64,000 nt of DNA, taken from positions 2,666,001-2,730,000 of the forward strand of contig NZ_CP009428.1 in the NCBI RefSeq assembly GCF_000758725.1. The letters run 5' to 3'. Positions 44,230 through 53,284 of this stretch are shown here, piece after piece (within the stretch, counting starts at the first letter, position 1; every line of letters begins with the position of its first letter). This DNA is from Paenibacillus odorifer. GTDB lineage: Bacteria > Bacillota > Bacilli > Paenibacillales > Paenibacillaceae. The translations under genes were made by a program, and so were the position numbers. Under the pieces are notes generated by a model. That model ran no database searches, was not told where the DNA came from, and worked only from the letters and a program-made list of their open reading frames with translations.

Positions 44230-44538
44230 ATGAGTAAACGTTATCGAATGACAAGAGCAATGCAGAATGATGGAGATTCAGCACCAACCCTATCTTTAGA
44301 AGAGTGTAAGCAATATTTCGCATCCAAACCTGATTTCACCTATACATCAGTTTTTACAGTAACAGGTGCCACTACCATGTCCATTGAGGGAGATTTCTTT
44401 ATGTGGAGCTATGGTGATACAACAATCCCATTTAGACATTATCAGGGTGATATTTATGTTTCTGGCGCCAATGAAGCCGTGATTCCTAGAATGCTTGAGG
44501 TTGCGAGTGAATTAAAAGCAGATATTGTGGAAGGGTAA
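44230..44538 (+). CDS. Small conserved hypothetical protein
   Basis: A 102-residue soluble protein starting MSKRYRMTRAMQNDGDSAP, with a compact alpha/beta pattern (TYTSVFTVTGATTMSIEGD, FRHYQGDIYVSGA). I do not recognise the family. ATG 44230 is preceded by TTGGAGGC at a good distance, so the longer frame from 44164 is unlikely. Two strong terminators follow. Confidence 0.7.
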   Translation: MSKRYRMTRAMQNDGDSAPTLSLEECKQYFASKPDFTYTSVFTVTGATTMSIEGDFFMWSYGDTTIPFRHYQGDIYVSGANEAVIPRMLEVASELKADIVEG

Positions 44539-44543
44539 AAAAA

Positions 44544-44572
44544 GATGACCCCTGAATTCTTCAGGGGTCATC
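44544..44572. terminator. Terminator hairpin 1
   Basis: Perfect 12-bp stem GATGACCCCTGA/TCAGGGGTCATC after an A run, directly past the small gene at 44538. The A run and spacing favour termination from either side. Confidence 0.8.
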
Positions 44573-44586
44573 TACTGTTAATTTTT

Positions 44587-44629
44587 GATCCGCTCAATCG
44601 TTCAAACGAACGGTTGAGCGGATTTTTTT
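44587..44629. terminator. Terminator hairpin 2 (downstream of GH94 and/or the + strand gene)
   Basis: GATCCGCTCAATCGTTC pairs with GAACGGTTGAGCGGAT with one mismatch, followed by TTTTTTT. Confidence 0.85.
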
Positions 44630-44632
44630 GTA

Positions 44633-47068
44633 TTAACCCAGTTCTACAACTACTTGGTGTACAGCACCGTCTCCAACAGGAGTGATGATGTTACCTTCTA
44701 CAGCTGCGCCATCCAAGGTAAGACTAGCTACACCTTTGGATACATGGTTCGGGTTCTTGATTTGAATCACATAAGTATCTCCACGGAATACACGGGTGAT
44801 TTCAAAGCTGTCCCACTCTGTAGGAATACAAGGATCGATCTTCAGACCATTGAAGTCCGCTTGAATACCAAGGATAGATTGTGTAATCGCTACATAGTTC
44901 CAAGCAGCAGTACCAGTCAACCAGGAGTTTTTAGCTTCCCCGTGGCGAACGGCATCTTTACCTGCGATCATTTGCGAGTATACATAAGGTTCAGTACGGT
45001 GAATTTCGCTGATATCCTCCAAGTAAGCAGGAGCAATTTTAGCGTAAATTTCAAACGCTCTGTCGCCATGTCCAAGTACAGTTTCAGCGATCATGATCCA
45101 AGGGTTATTGTGGCAGAAAATACCAGCATTTTCTTTGTAGCCCGGAGGGTACGTAGAAATTTCACCCAGGTTCAGATAGTACTTGGAATATGGTGGCTGT
45201 TGCAATACGATACCGTATTTAGTATCCAAATGCTCTTGCACGGAAGTCAGAGCTTTTTCAGCTTGACCATCTTCCACACCGATACCGGCCATAACACAGA
45301 TACCTTGTGGTTCGATGAAAATTTTACCTTCTTCGTTTTCTTTGGAACCGATCTTGTCGCCATAGTGGTCATAAGCGCGCAGGAACCAGTCACCATCGAA
45401 ACCGTGAGTCAGTGTGATTTCACGCATGTTGTCAATCTTAGCTTCTGCATCCGTAGCTACATCATTAAGTCCGCGCATCCGGCAGATTTCTGCATAGTCC
45501 GGTCCAACGAAGACGAACAGACCCGCGATAAATACGGATTCCGCTACGCGGCCTTCGATGTTGGCAGTAGTTTGGAAAGATTCGCCCGGCTCTGTAGAGA
45601 AGCAGTTCAGGTTCAAGCAGTCATTCCAGTCTGCACGACCGATCAGCGGCAAGCCGTGAGGTCCGAGATTGTTAGTTACATGCTCGAAGGAGCGTTTCAA
45701 GTGCTCAAACAGAGTAGCCGTGTTATCCGGATTGCTGTCAAAAGGAACCTGCTCATCGAGAATCGAAGTATCGCCAGTTTCTTTGATGTAAGCAGCTGTG
45801 CCAAGGATCAACCAAAGCGGGTCATCATTAAAGCCGGTACCGACTTCATTGTTACCTTTTTTAGTGAGTGGTTGGTATTGGTGATAGGCACTGCCGTCTT
45901 CAAATTGTGTAGCGGCAATATCGAGAATACGTTCTTTAGCACGTTCAGGGATTTGGTGCACAAATCCGAGCAAGTCTTGGTTAGAATCCCGGAAGCCCAT
46001 ACCACGGCCAATACCGGATTCAAAGTAAGAAGCGGAGCGGGACATGTTGAAGGTAACCATACATTGATATGGATTCCAGATGTTAACCATACGGTTCAAC
46101 TTGTCGTCGCCACTTTGGATTTGATATTTGGACAACAGGTTATCCCAGTGTGCAGCCAGTGCAGCCAAAGCGGCGTCCACTTGAGCGTCTGTAGCAAATT
46201 GCTCGATCATAGCCTCTGCTGGTTTTTTGTTGATTACGTTCAGAGATTCCCATTTGTCTTCTTCTGGGTTTTCAATGTAACCAAGGACAAAGATGAAGCT
46301 TTGCTCTTCGCCTGGCTCCAGAGTAATGTTCAGGGCGTGCGATCCGATAGGGGACCAGCCGCTCGCTACGGAGTTAGTTGGTTCACCTGCAGCAACAGCT
46401 TGCGGGCTTTCCAGACCATTGTACATCCCTACGAAAGCTTCGCGGTCAGTATCAAAGCCGGCGATTTCTTTGTTAACAGAGTAGAAAGCGTAGTGGTTTC
46501 TGCGCTCACGGTATTCTGTTTTGTGATAGATAACAGAACCCTTCACTTCAACCTCACCAGTGCTGAGATTGCGTTGGAAGTTAGTCATATCATCTTGTGC
46601 ATTCCAAAGACAGAATTCTGCAAAAGAGAATAGCTTAACGGATTTCTTCGCGGAACCCGTGTTTTTCACTACAAGACGATGTACCTCAGCATTATGACCC
46701 ATAGGTACAAAAGCAAGCTGGTTTACAGAGATGCCGTTGCGTTCACCAGTAATGGAAGTGTAGCCAAGACCGTGACGGCATTCGTAGAAGTCCAGATCAC
46801 GTTTTACTGGCATCCAGCCTGGAGTCCAGAAATCACCATCATCATAAAGATAGTAGTAACGGCCGCCAGCATCCATTGGGATATTGTTGTAACGGTAACG
46901 GGTCAATCTTCTGAGACGAGCGTCTCTATAGAAGGTATAGCCACCAGCAGTATTAGAAATAAGTCCGAAAAATTGTTCATTACCAAGGTAGTTAATCCAA
47001 GGGTAAGGTGTTTTTGGTGTGTTAATTACATACTCTTTACGAGTGTCGTCAAAGGTACCGAATTTCAT
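44633..47068 (-). CDS. Cellobiose phosphorylase (GH94)
   Basis: An 811-residue GH94 phosphorylase, full length for cellobiose phosphorylases. It starts [20 protein letters not shown], has the N-terminal beta-sandwich ([36 protein letters not shown]) and an (alpha/alpha)6 catalytic barrel with [11 protein letters not shown] (about residue 481), whose Asp is the acid catalyst. It converts cellobiose plus phosphate to glucose-1-phosphate and glucose in the cytoplasm. A LacI-type operator lies 22-39 bp before its ATG and its regulator gene follows upstream at 47245. Confidence 0.95.
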   Translation of the reverse strand: MKFGTFDDTRKEYVINTPKTPYPWINYLGNEQFFGLISNTAGGYTFYRDARLRRLTRYRYNNIPMDAGGRYYYLYDDGDFWTPGWMPVKRDLDFYECRHGLGYTSITGERNGISVNQLAFVPMGHNAEVHRLVVKNTGSAKKSVKLFSFAEFCLWNAQDDMTNFQRNLSTGEVEVKGSVIYHKTEYRERRNHYAFYSVNKEIAGFDTDREAFVGMYNGLESPQAVAAGEPTNSVASGWSPIGSHALNITLEPGEEQSFIFVLGYIENPEEDKWESLNVINKKPAEAMIEQFATDAQVDAALAALAAHWDNLLSKYQIQSGDDKLNRMVNIWNPYQCMVTFNMSRSASYFESGIGRGMGFRDSNQDLLGFVHQIPERAKERILDIAATQFEDGSAYHQYQPLTKKGNNEVGTGFNDDPLWLILGTAAYIKETGDTSILDEQVPFDSNPDNTATLFEHLKRSFEHVTNNLGPHGLPLIGRADWNDCLNLNCFSTEPGESFQTTANIEGRVAESVFIAGLFVFVGPDYAEICRMRGLNDVATDAEAKIDNMREITLTHGFDGDWFLRAYDHYGDKIGSKENEEGKIFIEPQGICVMAGIGVEDGQAEKALTSVQEHLDTKYGIVLQQPPYSKYYLNLGEISTYPPGYKENAGIFCHNNPWIMIAETVLGHGDRAFEIYAKIAPAYLEDISEIHRTEPYVYSQMIAGKDAVRHGEAKNSWLTGTAAWNYVAITQSILGIQADFNGLKIDPCIPTEWDSFEITRVFRGDTYVIQIKNPNHVSKGVASLTLDGAAVEGNIITPVGDGAVHQVVVELG

Positions 47069-47089
47069 GTGAGAAAGTCTCCTTTCGAT

Positions 47090-47107
47090 TGTGAACGCGC
47101 GTTTATA
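47090..47107 (-). promoter_or_regulatory. LacI-type operator at the GH94 gene
   Basis: TGTGAACGCGCGTTTATA keeps the central AACGCGCGTTTAT of the perfect palindrome found upstream of the LacI-type gene (48315-48332), with 14 of 18 positions identical. It lies just before the cellobiose phosphorylase start. Confidence 0.8.
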
Positions 47108-47244
47108 AGTTTCAGGAAAAATTCCCTCGAGGGAAGGGATTCTTTCCGTTGTTTCTAAAAGATAGTATTAGGCAGTGATTTCGAGAACCAATGATAGCAG
47201 CTTCACAGAAAAATATGTATTCTTCAGTGAATGATGAATCTGTG

Positions 47245-48300
47245 CTACTTCTTCGGCGGTTGACAGGAATCTCTCTCCACTAAACGAGCTGGAAAGCTGA
47301 TCGTGCTGAAAGTCGGCTGCTGCGAATCACACAGCTCGATTACTTTTTCCACTGCAGCCTTGGACATTTCATAAATCGGCAAGCGTACAGAGGTCAGCTT
47401 GGGCTGAATACGGGATGCCAGCTGAATGTCATCAAAACCAGCAATGGAGATATCCTCAGGGACAATGATTCCGTGTTCGGAGAACGCTTCCATCGCTGAA
47501 ATAGCCATGTCATCGTTGGAAGAGAAGAAGGCAGTCGGCAAAGGTTCACCAGAAGCAAGCAGCTTCTTGACCTCTTCATAAGCCGTCTCTTTCAGAAAAT
47601 CACCCTTTAGGATAAACTTCTCATTCATTGGCAGACCATGTTTTTTTAGCGTATCCTCATAGGCCGTGTAGCGTTCTCGACCAGAGTACGTATTCATTTG
47701 CCCGCAGATGATGCCGATCTCTTGATGGCCTAGGGAGATTAAATGTTCAATCACTTCTGTGGTGCCCTCGTAATCTTTGGAGTTCACAATGGCCAGATGA
47801 TTGCGGTCAAGATGCTCCGACATAATCTCTGAGATATCATAATCAATCAGTACAAGCGGAGAATCGAGTCCCACCATTTCGCGGACGATATTAATATCCT
47901 TCTGAGTGCCGACAATTATACCACCGTCAATCCGTTTTTGCAGAAAAGCTTGTTTTACCTTCAGAAAATCGTCCGGAGAGTATACCGTATGAATCAGAAC
48001 GTAACATCCGCGGGCATTCGACGTGTCGACTACGGCATCGACGAATGGTGCAAAGTAATTGTTCTGATAAATTCGGGTAGTGTTCTCTTTCTCGTTCATA
48101 CTGATGGCAAACAATCCGATGGTATCGGTTTTCTTACCGGCCAGAGCCCGTGCAAAGCTGTTCGGTTCGTACTGATGTTGCTCAATCACCCGCAGCACTT
48201 TAGCCCGGGTTTCTTCAGGAACATTGGAATAGTTGTTGATCACGCGGGATACCGTACTTCGGGAAACCCCGGCCAACTTAGCAATATCTTCGCTGCGCAT
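47245..48300 (-). CDS. LacI/GalR-family transcriptional repressor
   Basis: A 351-residue repressor. The HTH is DIAKLAGVSRSTVSRVIN (residue 4 on) with NSFARALAGKKT hinge, followed by a periplasmic-binding-like sensor domain (TIGLFAIS, FFSSNDDMAISAMEAFSEHG, SIAGFDDIQLASRI about residue 281). It presumably senses cellobiose or glucose derivatives and represses the phosphorylase gene and itself; identical palindromes precede both genes. RBS is AGAGGGG. Confidence 0.92.
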   Translation of the reverse strand: MRSEDIAKLAGVSRSTVSRVINNYSNVPEETRAKVLRVIEQHQYEPNSFARALAGKKTDTIGLFAISMNEKENTTRIYQNNYFAPFVDAVVDTSNARGCYVLIHTVYSPDDFLKVKQAFLQKRIDGGIIVGTQKDINIVREMVGLDSPLVLIDYDISEIMSEHLDRNHLAIVNSKDYEGTTEVIEHLISLGHQEIGIICGQMNTYSGRERYTAYEDTLKKHGLPMNEKFILKGDFLKETAYEEVKKLLASGEPLPTAFFSSNDDMAISAMEAFSEHGIIVPEDISIAGFDDIQLASRIQPKLTSVRLPIYEMSKAAVEKVIELCDSQQPTFSTISFPARLVERDSCQPPKK

Positions 48301-48314
48301 GTTTCCCCTCTTTT

Positions 48315-48332
48315 CATAAACGCGCGTTTATG
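48315..48332. promoter_or_regulatory. Perfect 18-bp palindromic operator upstream of the LacI-type gene
   Basis: CATAAACGCGCGTTTATG is its own reverse complement. It lies 15-32 bp before the repressor start, with a weaker copy before the GH94 gene, consistent with autoregulation. Confidence 0.85.
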
Positions 48333-48542
48333 AGTTTATTGTAAGCGAAAGCATCGTATAAATCAATCGTAAAAAAAGAAATTTTGCGATCAAGTTAATA
48401 AAGGGTGACCTATTTTAAATAGAAGAAGAATCCTACCAAATAATGATAGAGCAGAATAACTAGAAATAGTTTGTATAAGTTTTTTGCGGAGAAAGTGCAT
48501 TGAAAGCTATGAAAGTCATGCTACTATTGTGATAAAGGTTAT

Positions 48543-48557
48543 TGAGAATGATAATCA
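48543..48557 (+). promoter_or_regulatory. Fur box upstream of the siderophore-binding lipoprotein
   Basis: TGAGAATGATAATCA agrees with the 7-1-7 Fur consensus TGATAAT-N-ATTATCA at 12 of 14 positions, 31 bp before the ATG. Confidence 0.85.
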
Positions 48558-48588
48558 ATGACAATAAAGCATAGGAGTGAAGGGATCA

Positions 48589-49611
48589 ATGGCAAGATGG
48601 GGTCAGAAGTTTTTGTGGGCAGCGGTACTTATAATGGCAATCACCGCGCTGGCAGCATGCGGAACGAATAACAATACTGCGAAAGAAAACGTTGCTAAGA
48701 CAGAGAATGCAGAGGAATCTACCTCAGCGAGCACTAGCGCACCAACTGAAGGAAGTGGAAATGCCGCAGAAGAGGGTGCAACCCGGACGATTGCCGGGGA
48801 ATTCGGGGATGTTGAAATTCCAGTTAAACCGCAACGGGTAGCCGGGATCTATGTAGAAGATTATTTGAAGGCATTGGGCATTACCCCGGTGGTTCAGTGG
48901 TATCATCCAAGCTGGGGCAAACAGGATTATTTAAATCTGGATGTGCCAGAATTCGATATCACGGGTAGCGTGGAGGCATTATTGGAAAAAGACCCCGATT
49001 TGATTATTGTGGACGGAGGCGCTGATGCGGCGAGGTATGAACTATATTCCAAGATAGCACCAACTTATCGTCTACCTGAGTCGGTGTTGCAAGACTCAAG
49101 ACAAATGCTTACAGCTATTGCAGATGCCCTTGGTATTCCGGAGAAGGCGGAATCCGTCCTTGCAGCGTATGATCAGAAGGTGGCAGAGGGGAAAGCTAAG
49201 CTGCAACAGGCCCTGGGTCAGGAAAAAGTAGCGGTGATCCGGCTTAACGTAGCGGATAAAACCTTTGCTCTATTTGGTGTTAAAAACCGCTATACCGGTG
49301 TGATTTATGATCAATTTGGGCTGACACCCGTGCCTATGGCGGCAGAAATGACCGAATTTCAATCTGTTATTTCTGAAGAGCTTATTCCTCAGCTCGACGC
49401 GGATCATATTATTGTGTTCCCTGATAATGGGGGCTGGGATACTGAAGGGAATCAGGAAGCGATTCAAATACTTGAGGGTCCATTGTGGAAGAGTCTGCTT
49501 GCGGTGAAGAACGGGAATGTCTATAGAATGGAACGTTCCCACTGGCAGTCCGGTGCCATCACAGCCAATTCGATGAAGCTTGATGACTTGCTGAAAGCTA
49601 TGGTGAAATAA
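48589..49611 (+). CDS. Iron-siderophore ABC transporter substrate-binding lipoprotein
   Basis: About 340 residues. A signal peptide ending ALAACGT (lipobox Cys about residue 23) is followed by a Ser/Thr/Glu-rich linker and a FecB/BtuF-type class III binding domain (IAGEFGDVEIPVKPQRVAGIY, LLEKDPDLIIVDGG, YTGVIYDQFGLTPV). It should capture a ferric siderophore at the membrane. No permease or ATPase genes are adjacent. The ATG at 48589 has GGAGTGAAGGG upstream. It shares clear similarity with the binding domain of the downstream AraC-type regulator. Confidence 0.92.
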   Translation: MARWGQKFLWAAVLIMAITALAACGTNNNTAKENVAKTENAEESTSASTSAPTEGSGNAAEEGATRTIAGEFGDVEIPVKPQRVAGIYVEDYLKALGITPVVQWYHPSWGKQDYLNLDVPEFDITGSVEALLEKDPDLIIVDGGADAARYELYSKIAPTYRLPESVLQDSRQMLTAIADALGIPEKAESVLAAYDQKVAEGKAKLQQALGQEKVAVIRLNVADKTFALFGVKNRYTGVIYDQFGLTPVPMAAEMTEFQSVISEELIPQLDADHIIVFPDNGGWDTEGNQEAIQILEGPLWKSLLAVKNGNVYRMERSHWQSGAITANSMKLDDLLKAMVK

Positions 49612-49640
49612 AACGGTAGCCGTCGTAAGGAATAGCATAA

Positions 49641-49679
49641 AGAAGGTCTATCAGCATAGTTGATAGACCTTCTTTTTTA
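49641..49679 (+). terminator. Terminator after substrate-binding protein gene
   Basis: AGAAGGTCTATCA/TGATAGACCTTCT stem of 13 bp and a T run. Confidence 0.9.
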
Positions 49680-49701
49680 TTCTAAACTATAGTAAAGTGA
49701 A

Positions 49702-49716
49702 TGAAAATGGTTCTCA
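49702..49716 (+). promoter_or_regulatory. Fur box upstream of the AraC/binding-domain regulator
   Basis: TGAAAATGGTTCTCA fits the Fur consensus at 11 of 14 positions and stands 17 bp before the ATG at 49733. Confidence 0.75.
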
Positions 49717-49732
49717 ATTGGAGGGCGCTAGA

Positions 49733-51328
49733 ATGGCAGAAGATTTACAAGACAGCAATAAAAAGAGGCTATTCTATAGCTTGATTAACATAGAAGCCCA
49801 ATCCTTATCGGTGAACGGACAGACCTTAGTGTTTCAAGATCATACCCTGATCATTGTATCGGAAGGACAGGGATGGTTAGAAGCCGAGAAGAAGCGTTTT
49901 CCCCTGGAAAAAGGTGTCGGGTTCTTGTTCGAACCGGGGCTTATAAGCAGAATCAATGCCGAGGAGCGAGGACTTAGCTTTTATAGGCTTACTTTTGAAG
50001 TAATCGAAACCGGGGGAAGTAAGCAGAGTGGAATGGAAAAGGGGACTAGAGAAGGAATTCTCCGGTCTGGTCCGCTAAGCTGCAGACCTTTTTCACAATG
50101 TGCACTACTGCTTGAGGCTATCTATCATAGTCGCAGAAGTACGGAAGAGATTGAATGGTTCGCAGGCCATACCCGCTTTCAAGAGTTACTGCTGCTGATC
50201 ATGCGGGCAAATTCCTCTGTCATCCAGATGAAAGGAGCCCATGAGGCGGTGCAGCGTTCCATCCGCTATATGCAGGAACATTATAATCACGCCATAACCG
50301 TCGATCAATTGGCTGAAGTGGCAGGCGTTACACGTGCACGCTACACACAGATTTTTAAAGAAGTGACAGGGCGGATTCCCTTAGAGCATTTGAACGGACT
50401 TCGTATTGAAAGGGCCCAGCAGCAGTTGCTGCTTACGAATGACCGTATGCATGATATCGCGTTATCCGTAGGATATAGCAATGAGTATTATTTTAACCGG
50501 CGTTTCAAAAGATCGGTGGGCGTTACGCCCGGCCAATACAGAAGCTTCCATCAGGAAGGGCTGCGGGTGTTCGCTCCTTTTCTGGAAGACTATCTGCTGG
50601 CTCTGGATATTACACCGGTGGCGCAATATTCTCATGCTCAGTGGGGGAAGCAGGAGTATCTGTCCCTCAACGATGTGCCTGCGGTTGATATTTCAACTGG
50701 CGATTGGCAGGAGCTCTCCCAGTACATGCCCGAACTGATCCTGCTGGATGATGGCTTTCAGCGTTGGCACCTGGATGAGTGCAGCCAAATTGCTCCGTTG
50801 TTCAAGCTGCCTTTTCATCAGGAGGATTGGCGTGCCACGTTATTTTCTGCAGCAGCCGTCTTTGGCAGAACGGACCGTGTCCAGGAAGTGATCGGCAATT
50901 ATGAGCATCGGGCGCAGCAAGCTAAACGAGTGCTAAACCGTTCTGTCCAAGGGCAGACTGTAGCATGCTTAAGAATATCTTCCTACGGAATCAATCTCTA
51001 TGGATGCGGGCAATTGGGTTATACAGGTAGCGTACTCCATCATGATTTAGGTTTGCAGCCCCATGAATTGGTTCCGAAGTTGACCCGTGGACAGAAGCGG
51101 GTGAGCCTAACAAGAGAAGAGCTTGCGAGCCTGACTGCAGATCATTTGTTCATTACCTTTGATCGACAGGAAGGAGAAGGACGGGAACTGCTGGATACAC
51201 CGCTTTGGCGCAGTCTGCCCGCTGTGCGTAGTCGCTGTGTATATGAGGTGGATTTTATGGCCTGGATGAATTACGGGGTATTGTCGCATCAGCGCAAGAT
51301 TGAAGATGTGCTAAGAGCGTTAGGGTAA
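49733..51328 (+). CDS. AraC-type regulator fused to a siderophore-binding domain (Btr-like)
   Basis: About 531 residues. The N-terminal part is a cupin-like arm; the AraC double HTH lies at about residues 165-270 (MQEHYNHAITVDQLAEVAGV, IALSVGYSNEYYFNRRF). The C-terminal 265 residues are a FecB-type substrate-binding domain (EDYLLALDITPVAQYSHAQW) parallel to the adjacent lipoprotein (EDYLKALGITPVVQWYHPSW). Bacillus Btr has this order and senses bacillibactin in the cytoplasm. ATG 49733 with GGAGGG is preferred; a GTG at 49697 would place the Fur box inside the coding frame. Confidence 0.93.
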   Translation: MAEDLQDSNKKRLFYSLINIEAQSLSVNGQTLVFQDHTLIIVSEGQGWLEAEKKRFPLEKGVGFLFEPGLISRINAEERGLSFYRLTFEVIETGGSKQSGMEKGTREGILRSGPLSCRPFSQCALLLEAIYHSRRSTEEIEWFAGHTRFQELLLLIMRANSSVIQMKGAHEAVQRSIRYMQEHYNHAITVDQLAEVAGVTRARYTQIFKEVTGRIPLEHLNGLRIERAQQQLLLTNDRMHDIALSVGYSNEYYFNRRFKRSVGVTPGQYRSFHQEGLRVFAPFLEDYLLALDITPVAQYSHAQWGKQEYLSLNDVPAVDISTGDWQELSQYMPELILLDDGFQRWHLDECSQIAPLFKLPFHQEDWRATLFSAAAVFGRTDRVQEVIGNYEHRAQQAKRVLNRSVQGQTVACLRISSYGINLYGCGQLGYTGSVLHHDLGLQPHELVPKLTRGQKRVSLTREELASLTADHLFITFDRQEGEGRELLDTPLWRSLPAVRSRCVYEVDFMAWMNYGVLSHQRKIEDVLRALG

Positions 51329-51329
51329 G

Positions 51330-51521
51330 TCAGAAACTAGTCCAGATAAAAACGAGGATAATAAGTGCCACTATACTGCTGAGGCGAGTCATTAATAAAT
51401 AGGCATCACTGGGCTCAACATCGCCTTTCATCATCCAGCCATAGCGCATGTACCATCCCAAATGAGGAAAGAAGATATTAAGCAATGCTAACAGTACAAA
51501 GAGGAATATAAAAATGCCCAT
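51330..51521 (-). CDS. Small two-helix membrane protein (DUF6199-like)
   Basis: A 63-residue protein with two hydrophobic helices flanking a short GWMMKGDVEPSDAYLLMTR loop. The W-x-x-G-D-x-E-P-S-D-x-x-L motif resembles the small DUF6199 membrane family. AAGGAG (ATAAAGGAGTGATAA) precedes the ATG on the minus strand. It is convergent with the regulator gene; their ends are 2 bp apart. Confidence 0.7.
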   Translation of the reverse strand: MGIFIFLFVLLALLNIFFPHLGWYMRYGWMMKGDVEPSDAYLLMTRLSSIVALIILVFIWTSF

Positions 51522-51648
51522 GATTTATCACTCCTTTATCTAATGTATACGCCAGACTATACGGAGCGTTCCCCAACTAACGAGTGAGCTTCCATATATT
51601 TATTTAAGCTATCGTAATGAGAACAACGGGATTCTTTTTAGGCGGGGG

Positions 51649-51686
51649 ATACCCTAGCCACCTTGACAGGTGGTTGGGGTATTTTT
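51649..51686 (+). terminator. Terminator-like hairpin
   Basis: ATACC-CCACCT/AGGTGG-GGTAT stem with TTTTT. It lies between the small minus-strand gene and the SDR gene, and faces the plus strand; no plus-strand gene ends close to it. Confidence 0.6.
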
Positions 51687-51809
51687 GCGGCACTATTTAA
51701 GGCTGTGTTATCGAAGGTGAATGTTTAGAGGCGTGCTTGTTGTGTTTACATAACAAAGAGTTCGGAAAATATAAAAATGTATTTCTAAAAATAAAGGAGG
51801 AATTGATCG

Positions 51810-52706
51810 ATGTCTAACCAATATACGATGCAAGATCCTACCACTCAGTACACTAAGGCTGGACCGGAATTTCAGCAGCAACAAGAGGAGCCGGGTTTGC
51901 AGAAGAAAATGAATCCAGTACCTGATACAGGAGAAGATACCTATAAAGGAACCGGGCGTCTGACCGGACGTAAAGCGTTAGTTACGGGAGCGGACAGCGG
52001 TATAGGTCGTGCTGTTGCTATTGCTTTTGCGCGCGAAGGTGCAGATGTTGTTCTATCTTATATGCCTGAGGAAGAGGAAGATGCAAAGCAGGTGCTCAAG
52101 CTAGTGCAGGAAGCGGGTCGTACTGCAATCGCCATTCCAGGTGATCTGAAGGATGAGGCATACTGTGAACAACTCGTCGATACTACGGTTAAGGAGCTAG
52201 GTGGAATTGATATTTTAGCCAATATCGCGGGCAAACAGCAATTCGTCCCAGACATCGCTGATCTCACTACGAAGCATTTTGACGACACATTTAAGACGAA
52301 CGTGTATGCCATGTTCTGGCTGTGCAAAGCTGCAGTGAAGCATATGCAACCGGGCAGCACCATTATTAACACTTCTTCTATTCAAGCTTATAATCCCTCG
52401 CCGATCCTTTTGGACTACGCGACTACCAAGGCGGCTATTAATACATTCAGTAAGTCTCTCGCTCAGCAAGTAGCTGATAAGGGAATTCGCGTCAATGTAG
52501 TGGCGCCAGGTCCTGTATGGACACCTCTTCAAGTTGTGGGTGGGCAACCGGAGGAAGTGCTGAAGGAGTTCGGTGCGAGCACACCACTAGGTCGTCCGGG
52601 ACAGCCTGCGGAGATGGCTCCGGCATATGTATTCCTGGCTAGCCAGGAATCTAGCTATATCAGTGGCGAAACACTGAATGCGAACGGCGGAACACCAACT
52701 CCATAA
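51810..52706 (+). CDS. SDR oxidoreductase, general-stress-protein-39-like
   Basis: A 298-residue short-chain dehydrogenase of the YdaD/YhdF/GSP39 group. A 45-residue polar extension (YTMQDPTTQYTKAGPEFQQQ) precedes the classical core: GADSGIGRAVAIAFAREG (about residue 57), NIAGKQQ, catalytic Ser in INTSSIQAY and YATTK (Y-x-x-x-K, about residue 206), and the C-terminal SSYISGETLNANGG. NAD(P)H-dependent carbonyl reduction is expected. AAAGGAGG precedes the ATG. Confidence 0.93.
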   Translation: MSNQYTMQDPTTQYTKAGPEFQQQQEEPGLQKKMNPVPDTGEDTYKGTGRLTGRKALVTGADSGIGRAVAIAFAREGADVVLSYMPEEEEDAKQVLKLVQEAGRTAIAIPGDLKDEAYCEQLVDTTVKELGGIDILANIAGKQQFVPDIADLTTKHFDDTFKTNVYAMFWLCKAAVKHMQPGSTIINTSSIQAYNPSPILLDYATTKAAINTFSKSLAQQVADKGIRVNVVAPGPVWTPLQVVGGQPEEVLKEFGASTPLGRPGQPAEMAPAYVFLASQESSYISGETLNANGGTPTP

Positions 52707-52751
52707 GCCGCTCAGCGGAATGTTGATATTGTAAATACGGCGAATCATTCA

Positions 52752-52792
52752 AAAGTACCCTGCTAATTTTAGTGCGGGGTGCTTTTGTTTTT
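52752..52792 (+). terminator. Terminator after SDR gene
   Basis: AAAAGTACCCTGC/GCGGGGTGCTTTT stem with one mismatch, followed by a T-rich run. Confidence 0.75.
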
Positions 52793-52963
52793 ATATATAG
52801 AAAGGAGTATTATCGAATTCGAGGCTTTTTCTCCCATTATTTTCATAGAATATGATCTATACTGATCAAGATTGTCGAATACATAGGTTTCCTGCGATTA
52901 CCCAAGAAATAATTTGAACGGCTCTAAGTTTTAGGGGAGACCACAGAAAGAATTAGGAGATGT

Positions 52964-53284
52964 ATGATGCGAAAAAAGAAACTAGCAATCCTCACAATTT
53001 GCTGTGTCTTATTCATGGCGTGTTTTCAATCGGGATCTGTCCTTGCGGATAAAGGAAACGGAACAGTAGTAGATAGTGGAACCAAGGAAAGGCTGATGGA
53101 GAAGTATGATCTTGTAGAGCCTGAACCCGCAAATCCAGCAGCGCATGGGAGTCAATACGATTTTGGAATCAGTAACCCTATTTCTTTATTGGTCAGCATC
53201 AGTAGGCTGTATTTGTATCCATATGTTTTTGCAGCACAGGAAATAATTAATCATTTGATCGATCAAAGCGAAATTAGTTATTAG
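52964..53284 (+). CDS. Small secreted hypothetical protein
   Basis: A 106-residue exported protein. Residues 1-28 form a signal peptide (MMRKKKLAILTICCVLFMAC then GSVLA-DKG, a signal peptidase I site). The mature part is about 77 residues with a hydrophobic middle (ISLLVSISRLYLYPYVFAA). Not recognised. TTAGGAG precedes the ATG. Its stop overlaps the convergent DUF1796 gene by 11 bp. Confidence 0.65.
   Translation: MMRKKKLAILTICCVLFMACFQSGSVLADKGNGTVVDSGTKERLMEKYDLVEPEPANPAAHGSQYDFGISNPISLLVSISRLYLYPYVFAAQEIINHLIDQSEISY

Noticed and set aside
44654..46633. A 659-codon open frame on the plus strand
   Set aside because: It is the antisense shadow of the cellobiose phosphorylase gene, whose protein is unmistakable; the antisense product has no recognisable domain, no RBS support and a low-complexity composition.
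49697..49732. Upstream GTG start for the AraC/binding-domain regulator
   Set aside because: It would place the Fur box within the coding frame; ATG 49733 has GGAGGG at good spacing.
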